Shown piece after piece: positions 22,338 through 33,251 of a stretch of DNA of 64,000 bases. The stretch's first letter is position 1; every line of letters begins with the position of its first letter. The DNA comes from Penium margaritaceum (taxonomy: Eukaryota; Streptophyta; Zygnematophyceae; Desmidiales; Peniaceae), in the NCBI GenBank assembly GCA_023375785.1, contig SZWC01001557.1, positions 128,667 through 192,666 on the forward strand, written 5' to 3'. A program made the translations under genes and the position numbers. The notes beneath the pieces were generated by a model. The model was not told the origin of the DNA. It did no database searches and saw nothing but the letters and a program-made list of their open reading frames with translations.

Positions 22338-23420
22338 TCAAGTCTCCTTGGGCTCTTGTCCGGGGTCCAACTGTGATCCTGAAAAATTGGGGAGGCCTGG
22401 AACAACTTCGGGTACTACAATTGTCACTTTCTCATGGAGATTGTCAACTCTTGACACCTCCTTGATGTTGACTTTCGCTTGTGAAAGTTCCACCTGTGAC
22501 AGGACAGGAAAACTGATCATCCTATCTTGGGAAGGTCGCAGGTGAGGAATCCTGTCTTGGAAAGGTCGCAGTTGAGGAATCCTGTCTTGGAAAGGTTGTA
22601 GTTGAGGAATCCTGTCTTGGAAAGGTCGCAGTTGAGCTGGCAGGATGGGACAGATTGCCAGAAAATAATTTCTGACCCTGTCCGGACTTGGAGGTGGAGC
22701 AGAAAAAGGCTGTTCTGCACTCCAGTTATTCATCCTGTCGTTTTTGAGTGCACAGTTGCGAGTTGAGGCCGATTTTTCCGTTAGTCGATCTCCCTTAAAC
22801 GCTGGGTGACGACCGTCCGCCCCTGTCTGCTCCTCAGAGGGCGAGTTGTTACTTGGGAGTGCAGTTTCCGGAGAGAGAACACTGCTCCACTTAACTCCCT
22901 CGTCGTCGCGCAGGTGTTCCTCGCCGTACTTAGTCTCAAAATCGTATTTTCGGCTTGTAGTTCCGCCGACAGCTATCTTTCGTCCTGTTCCTCCGCTGGT
23001 TGGTCGTGTAGTGGTAGAGGTGGTTACGGCGGCCGGACTTAGACTCGCGAGAGGCGAGCTGCTCGTCGCCGACACCGTTCCGAGTGGAACTGTACAACTT
23101 TGTTTTCTGCCACTTCGATCTCGCACCCTCGCGCGTCCTGCTGCACGGCCTTGAACTTGACCGTCTCCACCGGTCGGGGTGATAGTGAGCTGGCAGTCGG
23201 TGGCTACGCTCACAGCTTTCGGTGGCCGAGAGCTCGACGTTGCGAGGTGAGCTGGCGCCGTCCCCGTGTCCCCTCCGTCGGTTTTCTTCGCTGCGAAAGC
23301 CTCTATCGTGCTGTTTGTCTTTTTCTCTTTTTCTTTTTTGTTGTTGGTTCTTGCCACGCTTCTGGAGGCCATGATCTCGCGACTTCCGGATCGGAATGTC
23401 GCGGGGTCGTGTCTCCCCAC
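22338..23420 (-). CDS. Accessory open frame of the Copia element, unknown function
   Basis: A 360-codon frame lies in sense orientation between the RNase H end and the 3' LTR, where ordinary Copia elements have little or nothing. The protein is Ser/Thr/Arg-rich and probably disordered. It has a basic N-terminal third, an acidic middle and, near residues 260-310, four tandem 10-residue repeats (LRPFQDRIPQ type) encoded by 30-bp repeats at about 22518-22640. I see no signal peptide, membrane segment or known domain, so it does not look like an envelope protein. It may be captured host sequence or a family-specific gene. An overlapping 208-codon frame (22936-23562) is probably a shadow. Confidence 0.45.
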   Translation of the reverse strand: MGRHDPATFRSGSREIMASRSVARTNNKKEKEKKTNSTIEAFAAKKTDGGDTGTAPAHLATSSSRPPKAVSVATDCQLTITPTGGDGQVQGRAAGRARVRDRSGRKQSCTVPLGTVSATSSSPLASLSPAAVTTSTTTRPTSGGTGRKIAVGGTTSRKYDFETKYGEEHLRDDEGVKWSSVLSPETALPSNNSPSEEQTGADGRHPAFKGDRLTEKSASTRNCALKNDRMNNWSAEQPFSAPPPSPDRVRNYFLAICPILPAQLRPFQDRIPQLQPFQDRIPQLRPFQDRIPHLRPSQDRMISFPVLSQVELSQAKVNIKEVSRVDNLHEKVTIVVPEVVPGLPNFSGSQLDPGQEPKET

Positions 23421-23788
23421 TTCGCTCGCTCGCTTGTGCGAGATGCAGCTCGAGGGAGCAAGCGAGCTTGGGTCGCGAGCAGAAGCTCGCGTTCCGACGC
23501 CGTCGCTCGGCGTCGGCGTCTCGTTTTTGTCGTGCGATACAGCCGCGATGACTTGCTAACATCGTCGCCTTGAGCGACGTCCAACCACGACAGCAGAGTG
23601 GTCAGCAGGTTTTTGAAACAACTGCTGCGACGAAACTTGCTGCGACGAAGTTTTCACCAGGATTTTTATAGCTGCTGCTTCTTGTTGCTGCGGCTGATTT
23701 TGAAGCTGTTGATGGAGCATTTTGCTGCATTCAGCTGCTCCTCAGGAGGCGAAGAGCCACGAGCTTCTAGTTTCAATGGCGCCGAAGT

Positions 23789-26700
23789 CTATGAAATCGA
23801 CGCATTGAAAACGTAGTGAATCGCCAATGGTTTTGGGAATGCAGGAGATGGCGTATAGTTGACTTGAGGAGCTGGAGTGTTGGGGACGACAGGCTCCTGT
23901 TCCTCTCTCCCCCTGTGAACTGCACGTGGTACTCCGCATGCTCCATACACCGTGAAGCACCTGAGCAGGTCGCCACTTGGTTGCATCGCCATGGTGAGGG
24001 TGCGAATCTTTGACTTCTGCGTGCCGGAGAGCTCGGTGTGGTTCCGTCGGTACTGCGAGAGTGCGTTTGAGGTGAGTCCGCACTGAATAGCGCACCGATT
24101 GAAGATGCCTTTTGGAACTGTCTTGGTTAGGAAGTCCACTGCTTGCTCTGAACCAGGCACATGCACGAGCCGCACAGTGCTATTAACGACTTTTGACCGG
24201 ATCCAGTGGTCGCGTATGTCGATGTGTTTTGTGCGTCCTTGGAATTTGGTGGAGTTTGCCAGGTCGATTGCAGACTTGTTGTCGACGTAGATTTCAGTGG
24301 GCTTCTCTTGCCCACATCCGATGTCGTCAAGGAGGTTCCGTAGATAGGTCACCTCTTGTGCGGCTGATGTTGCTGCGATGTACTCAGCTTCGGCAGAGCT
24401 GAGTGTGATGATGTTCTGCCGCTTGCTTGTCCATGAGATTGCAGCTCCTGACAGAAGGCACACGAAGCCGGTAGTGCTCCGTCGGTCCTCCTCCGTGCCT
24501 CCAAAACCTGCATCAACGAAGCACTTGAGCTCTTGGTCCTTCGAGGTACTGAAGCGTAGTGCTGTGTCTTTTTTGGCGCTCATGTACATAAGGGCTCGAT
24601 CGAGCTCCTTACAAGCATGCATTGTGCAAGTCTCGTTCCCACGTGCAAGGTTCCCCACAGCATACTGTAGGTCCGGTTGAGTGCAACTTGAAGCATGCAT
24701 GAGTGACCCCACCCTGCTGCGGTAGTCGGTCTCACTCCTCCCCCTTTGTCCCTGATGCATCAACTGCTGCTGGGTTAAGGGTGTTGGTACGCGGCGATCA
24801 GGCACATCAAAGCGTTCAGAGACCTTTGTGCAGTAGGTCTCTTGGCTCAGCTCCAAGATACGCAAGTCGTGATTGCGCTTAATGTTCATGCCGAGGTAAA
24901 ACTCGAAGGACTTGATGAGCATGATGTTCACCTCTTTGGCCAAATTCTGTAGCCGTTTCTTTGATGAACTGTGCAGATGGGCCGATGTTGAGGATGTCAT
25001 CCACGTACACAAGGGCATAGTAGTCTGGACGAGCGTCAGGTGCAGGTCAGTGAAGAAAGAGACAGCCGTCGTAGGTAGATGGTCGGAAGTCGAGGTTCTC
25101 CAGAAGTGTTTGTAGCTTCCTGTACCAGAGAAGTGGACTCTGCTTCAAGCCGTATAGGCTCTTGACCAGCTTGCACACATTTCCACTGCCATCGTCGTAT
25201 CCCTCCGGCTGCTTCATGAACACGGTAGTGTCCATCTCTCCGTGCAAGAAGGCGTTCTTCACGTCAAGTTGCTGCACAACGTAGTCCTCAACTGCTGCAA
25301 TGGCAAGTATGATACGTGATGTCGTGTAGCGGCTTACAGGCGCATAGGTTTCAAAGAAGTCCTTTCCTTCCACCTGTGTAAAGCCTTTTGCAACAAGNGC
25401 CATCGTCGTATCCCTCCGGCTGCTTCATGAACACGGTAGTGTCCATCTCTCCGTGCAAGAAGGCGTTCTTCACGTCAAGTTGCTGCACAACGTAGTCCTC
25501 AACTGCTGCAATGGCAAGTATGATACGTGATGTCGTGTAGCGGCTTACAGGCGCATAGGTTTCAAAGAAGTCCTTTCCTTCCACCTGTGTAAAGCCTTTT
25601 GCAACAAGTCGGGCTTTGAACTTATCAATGCTCCCGTCAGCCTTGGTCTTGATGCGGAAAACCCACTTCACCCCCACAGGCCGTGCATGCGGTGGTAGTT
25701 CAGTGAGTTCCCACGTTCCCTGCTCCATCAGACTGTTGTACTCTGCATCAAGTGCTGCTTTCCACTCTACTGCATGCTCACCACTTAGAGCTTCTTGTAA
25801 CGTCTTTGGCTCAGGTGGGAGTTCCTTCAAAGGACTTGACACAAGTACAGCAAGGTGTGTTATAGAAAAATCAGCAAGGACAACCTCGTCCTCTTTGAAC
25901 ACTGAGCACGCTGTTATGACAAGGTTGTACTCCTCCTTATCATCTCCCTGCATTTGCTCCATTTGCTGTTGCGGGAGGCGTGTGAAACGTCGATTGTCCA
26001 CAGCGAGTGGAGGTTGAACCTTCCTCAGCGGCTGCGAACCATCTTGCACGCCCAATGTCTGGGCTTTATCGTGCCGTACATCAACCGACTCATCGTCCTG
26101 GGTGGTGCTTTCAAGGTGGTGAGTACCGAAGGGCACACGCGCGCGTACCGCCTCATTATCCGCCTCATCCAGATTCGAAAGGGTGAGTGGACGTGTGGCA
26201 GCTTCTTCTTCTGATTCCACGAGGGACTCGACATAGGTGTCGTAGAAAGTCTGTAGAAGATCTGGGGCCGTTTTCCGCTTGGCCTCCCATGCTGTGCGAG
26301 TCAGATTCTCAAAAAATATTGCATCGCGGCTGATGATGGTGCGTTGTGAGTCCATCTCGATGAACTCCCATCCTTTCATGTTGGATGCTTGCCCCATGAA
26401 CAAGCCCCAAGACGCCTTGTCAGTCAGCTTCCTCCTTCGCTCCTTTGGCATGTGAACTAGTGCCATGCAGCCAAACGTCAGTAGCCCTTTGATATCTGGC
26501 TTGTCTCCATGCCATGCTTGAAACGGCGTCATGTTAGGCAATGTTGTGTGAGGTACGCGGTTACGCACCCAAACTGCTTGGTTGAGTGCAGATGGCCACG
26601 AGCTGTTGTCAAGTTGTGCTCCAAGAAGCATCGACTTGAGCGTCTCTTGTATCGTGCGGTTTGCACGTTCCGCAACTCCGTTCTACTATGGTGTGTAGGG

Positions 26701-27132
26701 CACAGAAAACTGCTGCACGATACCCATGTCTTCTAGAAGAGACATGAAGTCAGTGATGGTGAACTCTCCAGCATTGTCAGAGCGTAGGACTTGAAGCTTC
26801 CCGTTGTTCTGCCTCTCTGCCATAGCCAACCACTTGAAAAAGTAGGTCGATGCTTCGTCCCTTGTCTTCAAAGCGTAGCACCAAGTGAATCGGGTTGCAT
26901 CATCGACGAAGAGAAGAAAGTATTGAAAACCCGAATTCATCATGGCTGCTGGTACTGGTCCACAGATGTCAGTGTGGACCAACTTGAGTTTGTCCGAAAT
27001 GTCGCACTTGCTCGCGGACGTAAATACTTGTCGTGGCAGTTTTGCCTTCACGCAGTCTTCGCAAGGATCAGAAGTCCTCTTGTCGTCATTTTCCTTGATG
27101 TCAAGTCCATGAACATGCTGCTGCTTCCTCAT
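23789..27132 (-). pseudogene. Copia pol region: integrase, reverse transcriptase, RNase H
   Basis: Integrase: HTDICGPV, then FVDDATRFTWCYALK and LRSDNAGEF. The RT begins with WVFRIKTKADGSIDKFKARL, then KGFTQVEGKDFFETYAPVS and QLDVKNAFLHGEMD, as in Copia RTs. RNase H: CFVDAGFGGTEEDRRSTTGF, SSAEAEYIAAT, YVDNKSAI and RTKHIDIRDHWIR. The blocks are in Copia order (IN before RT). The region looks broken in a few places. An assembly N lies inside it (see the duplication entry). Confidence 0.9.
25188..25608. repeat. Exact 210-bp direct duplication around a single N
   Basis: Bases 25188-25397 and 25399-25608 appear identical, separated only by N at 25398. Two abutting identical copies with one N between them are typical of contig ends that overlapped but were not merged. 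This is probably an assembly feature rather than biology. Confidence 0.85.
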
Positions 27133-27174
27133 GGTCTCAACTAGCTGGTAGCTGATGTGGCCTAATCTTTTGTG

Positions 27175-28686
27175 TCACACGCTGACGTCTGTACCAGAAG
27201 ATTGGTGTAGACTTACGGCAGCAAAGGGAGACTTCTGGGCTGCTGTTGCAAGAGGACTGAAGTCGAGTCCGATCATACCGCATGGCAGAAGACGGCCTTC
27301 GGCAAACACTTCCCCTTCATTGTTCCGTAGGGTGATGTTATTGCCGTTGCTCACAATGTGAGCTCCCCTCTTCATCAGCTGCCCGAGTGATAGTAGGTTG
27401 ATAGCAATCTCAGGGATGTAGAGAACAACTCCGAATTTCACTTGAGCTCCGTCGTAGCCTGTCACTACCACTCTGCCTTTTCCCAACACTGGGCCTTGCT
27501 TGTTGTTGGCAACTGTCACAAAGCCTTTTGTACTAGGCTGGAGGTCCTGGAGACAGGACCTGTCAAATGTGATGTGTGATATGCACCCACTTTCGAGGTA
27601 CCACACATACGATGTGCGAACGAGGCCATTGCTCTCTACATCCGAGAGTTGGAATACGGAAGCTGAGTAATCAAACTCCTTCTTACCTCCGTTGCCTTTC
27701 TTCACTGAATCCTGAGTCTCCTTCTCCTTGTCACCATCCTTCTTCTCCTTCCCTTTGTCTCCAGGCTTTTTGCCTTGGTAGCCTTTTTGCTTCTTTGCCA
27801 GCGCCTCATCCGCAATTCGCTTTCTGCAGTCTATCTTCTTGTGGCCAATCTTCTTGCAGTAGTGACATTCAATTGCAGGTCGTGATCGTGTACGTTGGCC
27901 ACTAGCATTGCGGTCATTGGCGTTTGGACTAGGCCGGGCGGTGACTTGGGAAGATGCTGGGTTTATCATGGGTTGGCTCTTCCATGACGAATGAGCTGCG
28001 TTGACGTGGGCCGTACTTGTTGCAGAAAAAGGTGCGTTGGAAAGAAGCCCGAACCTCTCCTTTGCAAGCTTGCAATCGCGATGTTCTGTGAGCAATGTCT
28101 TGCACACGTATGCCTCTGTCAACTCTGATTCTTGCTTAAACTTCAGCACATGCCTTACATTCTCCCAGTCTCCTGTTAAGCCACTGAGAAGGAAGGCTAC
28201 GAATACGGGCTCCGAGATTGGAGCATCCGTTACTGCAAGCTGATCGTGCAGGGACTTCGCTTTGTTGATGTAGTCTTCAATGTTGCTCAAGTTGCTGAGG
28301 TTGATGTGCGACAGCTCTGTAAGAAGGTGAGACTTGAAGGTTGAGTCTCCAGCCATGTAGGTCTTGAGCAGGTAAGACCAAGCATGTTGAGCAGGTTCAG
28401 CCGATCCCTCAAACATCCTGATTTCTTGTTGGATGCGCGGAGTGAGTTGGTTATCGAGCACCATGTACGCAGCCTTGGTGAAGTAGTTGAACTCTGCCAC
28501 CACTTGTGGTGATGAACCCAATGGTGGCGGCGAGTAATGCCCGTTGTAGAACTCCCATAGGCAGTGGATCTGAGCGACCTTTTTGAACTTGTGCGCCCAG
28601 TGTGGGAAGTTCTCTCCGTCAAACTTGTCGACCTTGATCTTGTGCAGCTGCAAGGATGCCGCTGTAGCAGGTACTGTGATCTCCAA
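27175..28686 (-). CDS. Copia gag polyprotein with zinc knuckle and start of protease
   Basis: A 503-codon frame. The N-terminal KVDKFDGENFPHWAHKFKKV and LWEFYNGHY match the Copia gag (UBN2-type) start. The CCHC knuckle CHYCKKIGHKKIDC lies near residue 275 and is preceded by a basic, Asn/Ser-rich linker. A Lys/Gly-rich linker leads to the protease region (VWYLESGCISHIT near residue 370) and the GQLMKRG segment that precedes integrase. It would form the particle and process the polyprotein. The region upstream (28740-29340) is Gln-rich on the same strand. Confidence 0.85.
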   Translation of the reverse strand: MEITVPATAASLQLHKIKVDKFDGENFPHWAHKFKKVAQIHCLWEFYNGHYSPPPLGSSPQVVAEFNYFTKAAYMVLDNQLTPRIQQEIRMFEGSAEPAQHAWSYLLKTYMAGDSTFKSHLLTELSHINLSNLSNIEDYINKAKSLHDQLAVTDAPISEPVFVAFLLSGLTGDWENVRHVLKFKQESELTEAYVCKTLLTEHRDCKLAKERFGLLSNAPFSATSTAHVNAAHSSWKSQPMINPASSQVTARPSPNANDRNASGQRTRSRPAIECHYCKKIGHKKIDCRKRIADEALAKKQKGYQGKKPGDKGKEKKDGDKEKETQDSVKKGNGGKKEFDYSASVFQLSDVESNGLVRTSYVWYLESGCISHITFDRSCLQDLQPSTKGFVTVANNKQGPVLGKGRVVVTGYDGAQVKFGVVLYIPEIAINLLSLGQLMKRGAHIVSNGNNITLRNNEGEVFAEGRLLPCGMIGLDFSPLATAAQKSPFAAVSLHQSSGTDVSV

Positions 28687-28739
28687 ACGTTGGAATGGGA
28701 TTCTTTGTCCTGCAAATGGTTGGACAGGAACAGGATACT

Positions 28740-29345
28740 ACTACATGGGTACAGCTGGGAACACCTGACCTTGAGCCATTCCTGCAGCTGCTACAGGCTG
28801 AGCCCCGTAGGCTTGCGACATAGGAGCCGGTTGAGCCTGTTGGTGTGATGCCAATGGTGGCACCCCTGGCATCCCTTGAGAATTTGCCAAGAGCTGCTGC
28901 TGCACACCTCCGTTTGTAACTGCTCCAGGTTGCACCTGCTGGGAGATAGCAGGTTGAAAGACGGGTGGAGGATTTGCTTGAGAGCGATGGGCAGAAGATA
29001 CTTGTGATTGCTGTTGCCACTGCATCTGCACTTGTTGCTGCAGTTGTTGTTGTTGCTGTTGTTGCACCATGTGTTCATGCATCTGCTATTGCTGCAGTTG
29101 AGACTGAGTTAGCTGCTGTTGAAGTTGTGCATTCTGTGCTGCTAGCGCTGCATGCGACTGTTGCAACTGCTGTGTGTGTGGTGCTTGAGCCGCATGTGTG
29201 AGCTGCTCTTGCTGTCGAAGAAGCTCTTGGGCTCCAAGCTGCTACCTCAATGCCTCTCGTTCCTGCTCCAAAGCTTGACGTGCCAATGTTTCCTGCTGTG
29301 CCATCCGTTGCACTTCCTCAGCCAAGCGTTGCGCTTCTGTTGCTT
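28740..29345 (-). other. Gln-rich leader of the Copia element
   Basis: Minus-strand CAG/CAA runs encode poly-Gln stretches (QQQQQQQLQQQVQMQWQQQ) and a Pro/Gln/Ala-rich segment just upstream of gag. It may be an N-terminal gag extension in this family or simply low-complexity leader. Confidence 0.6.
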
Positions 29346-29654
29346 GTCATTATGCGTGATCTGCGACATGGAGTCCCTGCTCCTGACCCATGCGAAAACC
29401 ATGCAGAACTGATTGATTGTCAAGGGGAGGGGAACCTCCCCCTTGATTGTCAAGGGGGTGAGGACCTCCCCCTTGATTTTCAGGTTCCATACCACTCATT
29501 GGAACTTCTATGGTTGTGCAATGTGCAGGTTGAACTACAAGGCGAATGCAACAACCCAACCTGCTATCGCTTACTTGTACAGAGGCGCAGAGAACGTCTC
29601 AACCTACTACTATTCCTACTATGCTGCTGCTGCAACTGTGCTAGCTGAAAGTAC

Positions 29655-29672
29655 GACCTTGCTCTGATACCA
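29655..29672 (-). other. Primer binding site, initiator-Met tRNA
   Basis: The minus strand reads TGGTATCAGAGCAAGGTC directly next to the 5' LTR. This is the usual Copia site complementary to the 3' end of initiator tRNA-Met. Confidence 0.88.
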
Positions 29673-30672
29673 TGTTGGAATTCTTCACGCCCACAGCAAA
29701 GGCTGAGTAGGCCTTGCTGAAGTGACAGGACCCTGATGTGCTTAGCTAGACATGTACATGCTGTAAAAAAAAGGAAAGTACGGAAGCTTGTTTTTTTGTG
29801 AGATTTTGATTGTATTGTGAAAATACAAAAGTACATGTAGAGTAGCACTATGTACTAGTCTCACAGCAGCAAATGTACAGCACAAAGCTCTGACTGTGTT
29901 CCTGGTCCAAGCTGGGCGCAACGTCTTGCCAGGCGTCCAGCCCTGGACAAGAGTCTTGGCGTGTCTTGCAGGTAGACAGGCCTTCAGGAAGTCAGGGCCC
30001 CTCCTAGCCAAGCTGGCACTATTGCCAGGCTCACTGGGTCGACAGAGGAGAACTCTAGCAGGATCTGGAAGTGGGTGCAAAGTCAGAAGGCTGACTTTGC
30101 TGGTGGTAGCTGACACTCAGATGCTCCAGGATGCTGAGATAGAAATGTGACGGCTACTAGCCCCTCCTTTTATACTACTACGTCTTGGGAGAGTCTGCTC
30201 CCTTCTGCTCCCTTGTAGGTAGTAGTCTCAACGGCACCACCTGCTGATGCAGTAAAGCATCGTCCAGCATTGGACGATGCGTTGATGATGCAATAATTCA
30301 TTGACAAGGTCGTGTACTGGCTCAGACGACCTCGGTGCTGCCTGTACAATGTCATGCGCACACCTTGTAGGGTTGCATACTCCAACCTGCCTCGTCTGAG
30401 ACAGTTGTTGAGTTGTCCAACTTAGGTGAGAAAACCGAGGTGGTCACTCTTCTCTTGGACTTTCCAACGGAGATATATACACTCCCCAGTCATGAACACA
30501 ACACTTGCGAGATTATTCCAGTAAACAACTGGCCTGTACAGTGGAAAATTCCCAAGAGGAATTTTCCCGACAAGTCACAGAAAAATCTGCAACTTCTTGT
30601 AAGAACCTCCGAATCAAGAATTGACTGCGCCAGTCTGTAGCATAAATCCAGCGCAGTTATCGCTTCAATCCA
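29673..30672 (-). repeat. 5' LTR of the 9.6-kb Copia element
   Basis: Collinear with 21108-22111 at high identity. The outer end joins a 30-bp minisatellite unit that continues the array left of 21108. Confidence 0.9.
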
Positions 30673-30795
30673 GTCAGAATGATAAGTCTCAATCGCCCCT
30701 CAGCTAGAAGGAAAAGCCTAATCCATCCCTGCCCCAGAACAAAAATCCACATCCGCCCCCGACTGGCAACAAAAAGCCCCATCCGTCCACCTTTT
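30673..30795 (+). repeat. 30-bp minisatellite, right part
   Basis: Four units of 30 bp (GAATGATAAG..., GAAGGAAAAG..., GAACAAAAAT..., CAACAAAAAG...) continue the array interrupted by the Copia insertion. Confidence 0.8.
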
Positions 30796-30901
30796 TTCAC
30801 CATGCTCGAACAGGGATTTATGTCTCTGCTCGAGCATGGTGAAATTGTGCATGCGGTGCTAGATCACGGCCCTCCATCGTGGACGTCGCAATGGAGGGCC
30901 G
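30796..30901. repeat. Two adjacent inverted repeats
   Basis: TTCACCATGCTCGA (30796-30809) is repeated inverted at 30830-30843. CGGCCCTCCAT (30867-30877) is repeated inverted at 30891-30901. Both are perfect. Confidence 0.85.
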
Positions 30902-31063
30902 CAATCCAATTAAGAGGTGCGGGGGAGGGGGGTGGGGTGGGTCTAAAAAATGCCGACTGGCACTCCCCCCCTGCCCCCTTCGCAACCCACCAGCCCACCC
31001 ACGTGCACGCCGATCAAGGCCCTCGTGATTGAGGGTCATGACGGAATGGGTGACGAGGACTGC

Positions 31064-31084
31064 GGGGGGGGGGGGGGGGGGGGG
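31064..31084 (+). repeat. Homopolymer of 21 G
   Basis: An uninterrupted G run is followed by AGGGGGAG. It may form a quadruplex; its length may be unreliable in the assembly. Confidence 0.8.
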
Positions 31085-31139
31085 AGGGGGAGCGCCCGTG
31101 ATTCCGGTCGACGCTCGTCGGACGGAATCCCCGGCGCTT

Positions 31140-31430
31140 CAACAATGGGGAGTGAAAAGCTCCCCATTTGTTCTTGTTCTCATTTTGCTTTGCATTTTCC
31201 CCATGTTTGATGTACAAATCGTAAACAAACCCACCCTAAAATTAGACCCGGAGTTTTGGGGTTTTATATTTGCACGGGCACCTGCTGGGCTCCACGGTAT
31301 CGGAACCCAACAGGTTCCCTTTCAACACATAGGGATTATGAGACCCCCCATACAAACTCCCCGCAAACCACTTACGAAAAATCACAAACCCCTCTATAAA
31401 GGAGTTTGTGATTGGTAGGCCAAAAAAGGT
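31140..31430 (-). repeat. Minus-strand copy of the ~145-bp repeat with flanks
   Basis: On the minus strand TTGAAAGGGAACCTGTTGGG, AGCAGGTGCCCGTGCAA and ATAAAACCCCAAAACTCC match the units at 11-13 kb and 20 kb. A hairpin (AATCACAAAC and its complement) lies at about 31379-31412. Confidence 0.6.
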
Positions 31431-31539
31431 GACGTCATCATATTGACACCGCATGCCATGCAACATTGACATGCTGTCTTTTGACAAACGAGAGGGGTAT
31501 ATCGTTTATTTTTTTTGTGCCTCAATCCCGCATCTGCGC

Positions 31540-31735
31540 AGAAGGGGTGGATTGGTTTTATTGTTTCAAGGCAGGGGCGGATGAGGCTTTTTGTTTTGGG
31601 ACTAGGACTGATTAGGCTTATCGTACCGACGCAGGGGCGGATTAGGCTTATCGTTCCGACGCGGGGGCGGATGGGGCTTTTCGTTCTGACATAGGGGCAG
31701 ATGGGGCTCATTGTTCAAAACAAGGGGTATATTGG
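31540..31735 (-). repeat. 30-bp minisatellite, inverted copy
   Basis: About six units whose reverse complement reads GAACGAAAAGCCCCATCCGC and variants, the same 30-bp theme as 20985-21107 and 30673-30795 but in the opposite orientation. Confidence 0.8.
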
Positions 31736-32736
31736 CTTTCCTCCCCTTGCATTAACGATGCCAATATCTTGCCTGCCAGCCTGATGGAGATCCTTGTCCA
31801 GTGGTTTCGTAAGCATGTCAGCCCGGTTCAGCTTGGTACCGACATACTCGAGCTCCACTGTCTTCCTGTAGACCAATTCCCGATCATAGTGGTAGCGGAT
31901 CTCAATGTGCTTTGTGCGCCTCGATAGGATTGGGTTCTTGGACATGTCAATCGCACTCATGTTGTCAAACTTGATGACCGCCGCTGTTGCCTGTGGTGCC
32001 TTAAATCTCAGATAAGAGGCTGCATAGCCAATGCATCTCTTTACTCACCTCAGTCAAGGTGATGTACTTAGCTCAAAATCTTAAGAGACAGACACATTCC
32101 TGCTTGCGACTCGTCCACCTGATAGAAACTCCATTATAAGTTACATGAAGCCGGAGGTGGATTTTCTACTATCGATATTGCCTCCCCAATCACCATCGGT
32201 GTAGCACATGAGACGGAGTGACGCGAATCCATCGATGCCTCCAAATTGGAGCCCCACATGTCCCGTCCCCTTAAGGTAGCGCATGATGCGCTTCCCAAAC
32301 TACAAGTACAATGGACCAGGACTGGCCACAAACCAGCTCACCTACCCAACCGCATGGGCTATATCTGCTCGTGTTGCGACCATGGCATACATTTTACTGC
32401 CCACCGCAAACTGATATAGGATGTCCAATATGTTAGTTTCCTCGACTTCGTTGGATGGGGACATGGAGGTAGAGAGCTTGCACTTTGAGCTCATGGGTGT
32501 GCAAGTAGGCTTGCCATCTGCCATATTATATCGTTTGAGGATGGAGTCAATGTATTTGTCTGGTTCAGGCTACTGGTACCTGCTGCTTTGTCACGCTTGA
32601 TGGCAATTCTTAGGTAGAAGTCAAGAGGACCCATATCCTTCATCTTGAATCTGCTAGTCAACTGCCCCTTGAGATCATCTAGCAGTCGCATTGAAGAAGA
32701 GCATAGTATTAAGTCATCGACGTAAAAGGCAACCAC
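31715..32736 (-). pseudogene. RT end and RNase H of the older Copia element
   Basis: FYVDDLILCSSS and KMKDMGPLDFYLRIAIKRD give the RT catalytic region. SKMYAMVATRADIAHAVG leads into RNase H, which ends with RRTKHIEIRYHYDRE and NRADMLTKPL. Confidence 0.8.
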
Positions 32737-33251
32737 TATAGTCCCTATTGGAGTAAGCGATAATTGTGCTTATTTACTACTTCAATTTGGCGCAGATGAC
32801 ACTTAAATCAGAGACCCAGAGAAGGACCATGGTTTCTTTCTGTGAATCCACCAGATGCGGCTTGGCTGAGAATCGTGATGGAGAAATTCCAGATTTTCTT
32901 TGGAGAGCAGCCTTAAAGGGTGTGAAAGGTGCTTTGTGGACAAGCATGCGCATAATGAGAGTGCATGCTTTTGGCAGCACAAACCTGCATAGTGTTGCAC
33001 AGACACTCAGGTCAAGAGGGGCTACTGATGTCTGGATAGGCAACATGCAGCCTGAACAAGAGGCCTACACAGCATCACCTCAATCGTGCATGAAGTCCAG
33101 ACCCTTGGATCTTCATGGGTCAATCTGGTGCAAGCTTCAGGTGGATCCTGATCGATGGGCCTGATGTTGCAACATGGTAACATTAACAATCCTAAGAGGA
33201 AGGCCTGGTGAGCAAGCAACCTTTAGGTGAAGTTTCACCTGAAGATCTGAT

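Larger units (their letters stand above)
21108..30672 (-). mobile_element. Ty1/Copia LTR retrotransposon, 9.6 kb
   Basis: Two LTRs of about 1 kb (21108-22111 and 29673-30672) bound a minus-strand internal region. It has an initiator-Met primer binding site, gag, protease, integrase, reverse transcriptase and RNase H in Copia order, and a purine tract before the 3' LTR. The flanks GCCAG and GTCAG are a probable 5-bp target duplication with one difference, inside a 30-bp minisatellite. The LTRs differ by only a few percent by eye, so this is one of the younger insertions here. The copy appears broken, with several interruptions in pol. Confidence 0.92.

Noticed and set aside
22338-23420. Envelope protein of the Copia element
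   Set aside because: The position would fit, but there is no signal peptide, no membrane helix and no fusion-peptide-like segment.
23100-23573. Plus-strand gene of 157 codons opposite the Copia accessory frame
   Set aside because: It is antisense to the longer element frame, has no domain, and reflects the GC-rich composition there.
25188-25608. True biological tandem duplication in the Copia element
   Set aside because: Exact identity over 210 bp with one N exactly between the copies is better explained by assembly.
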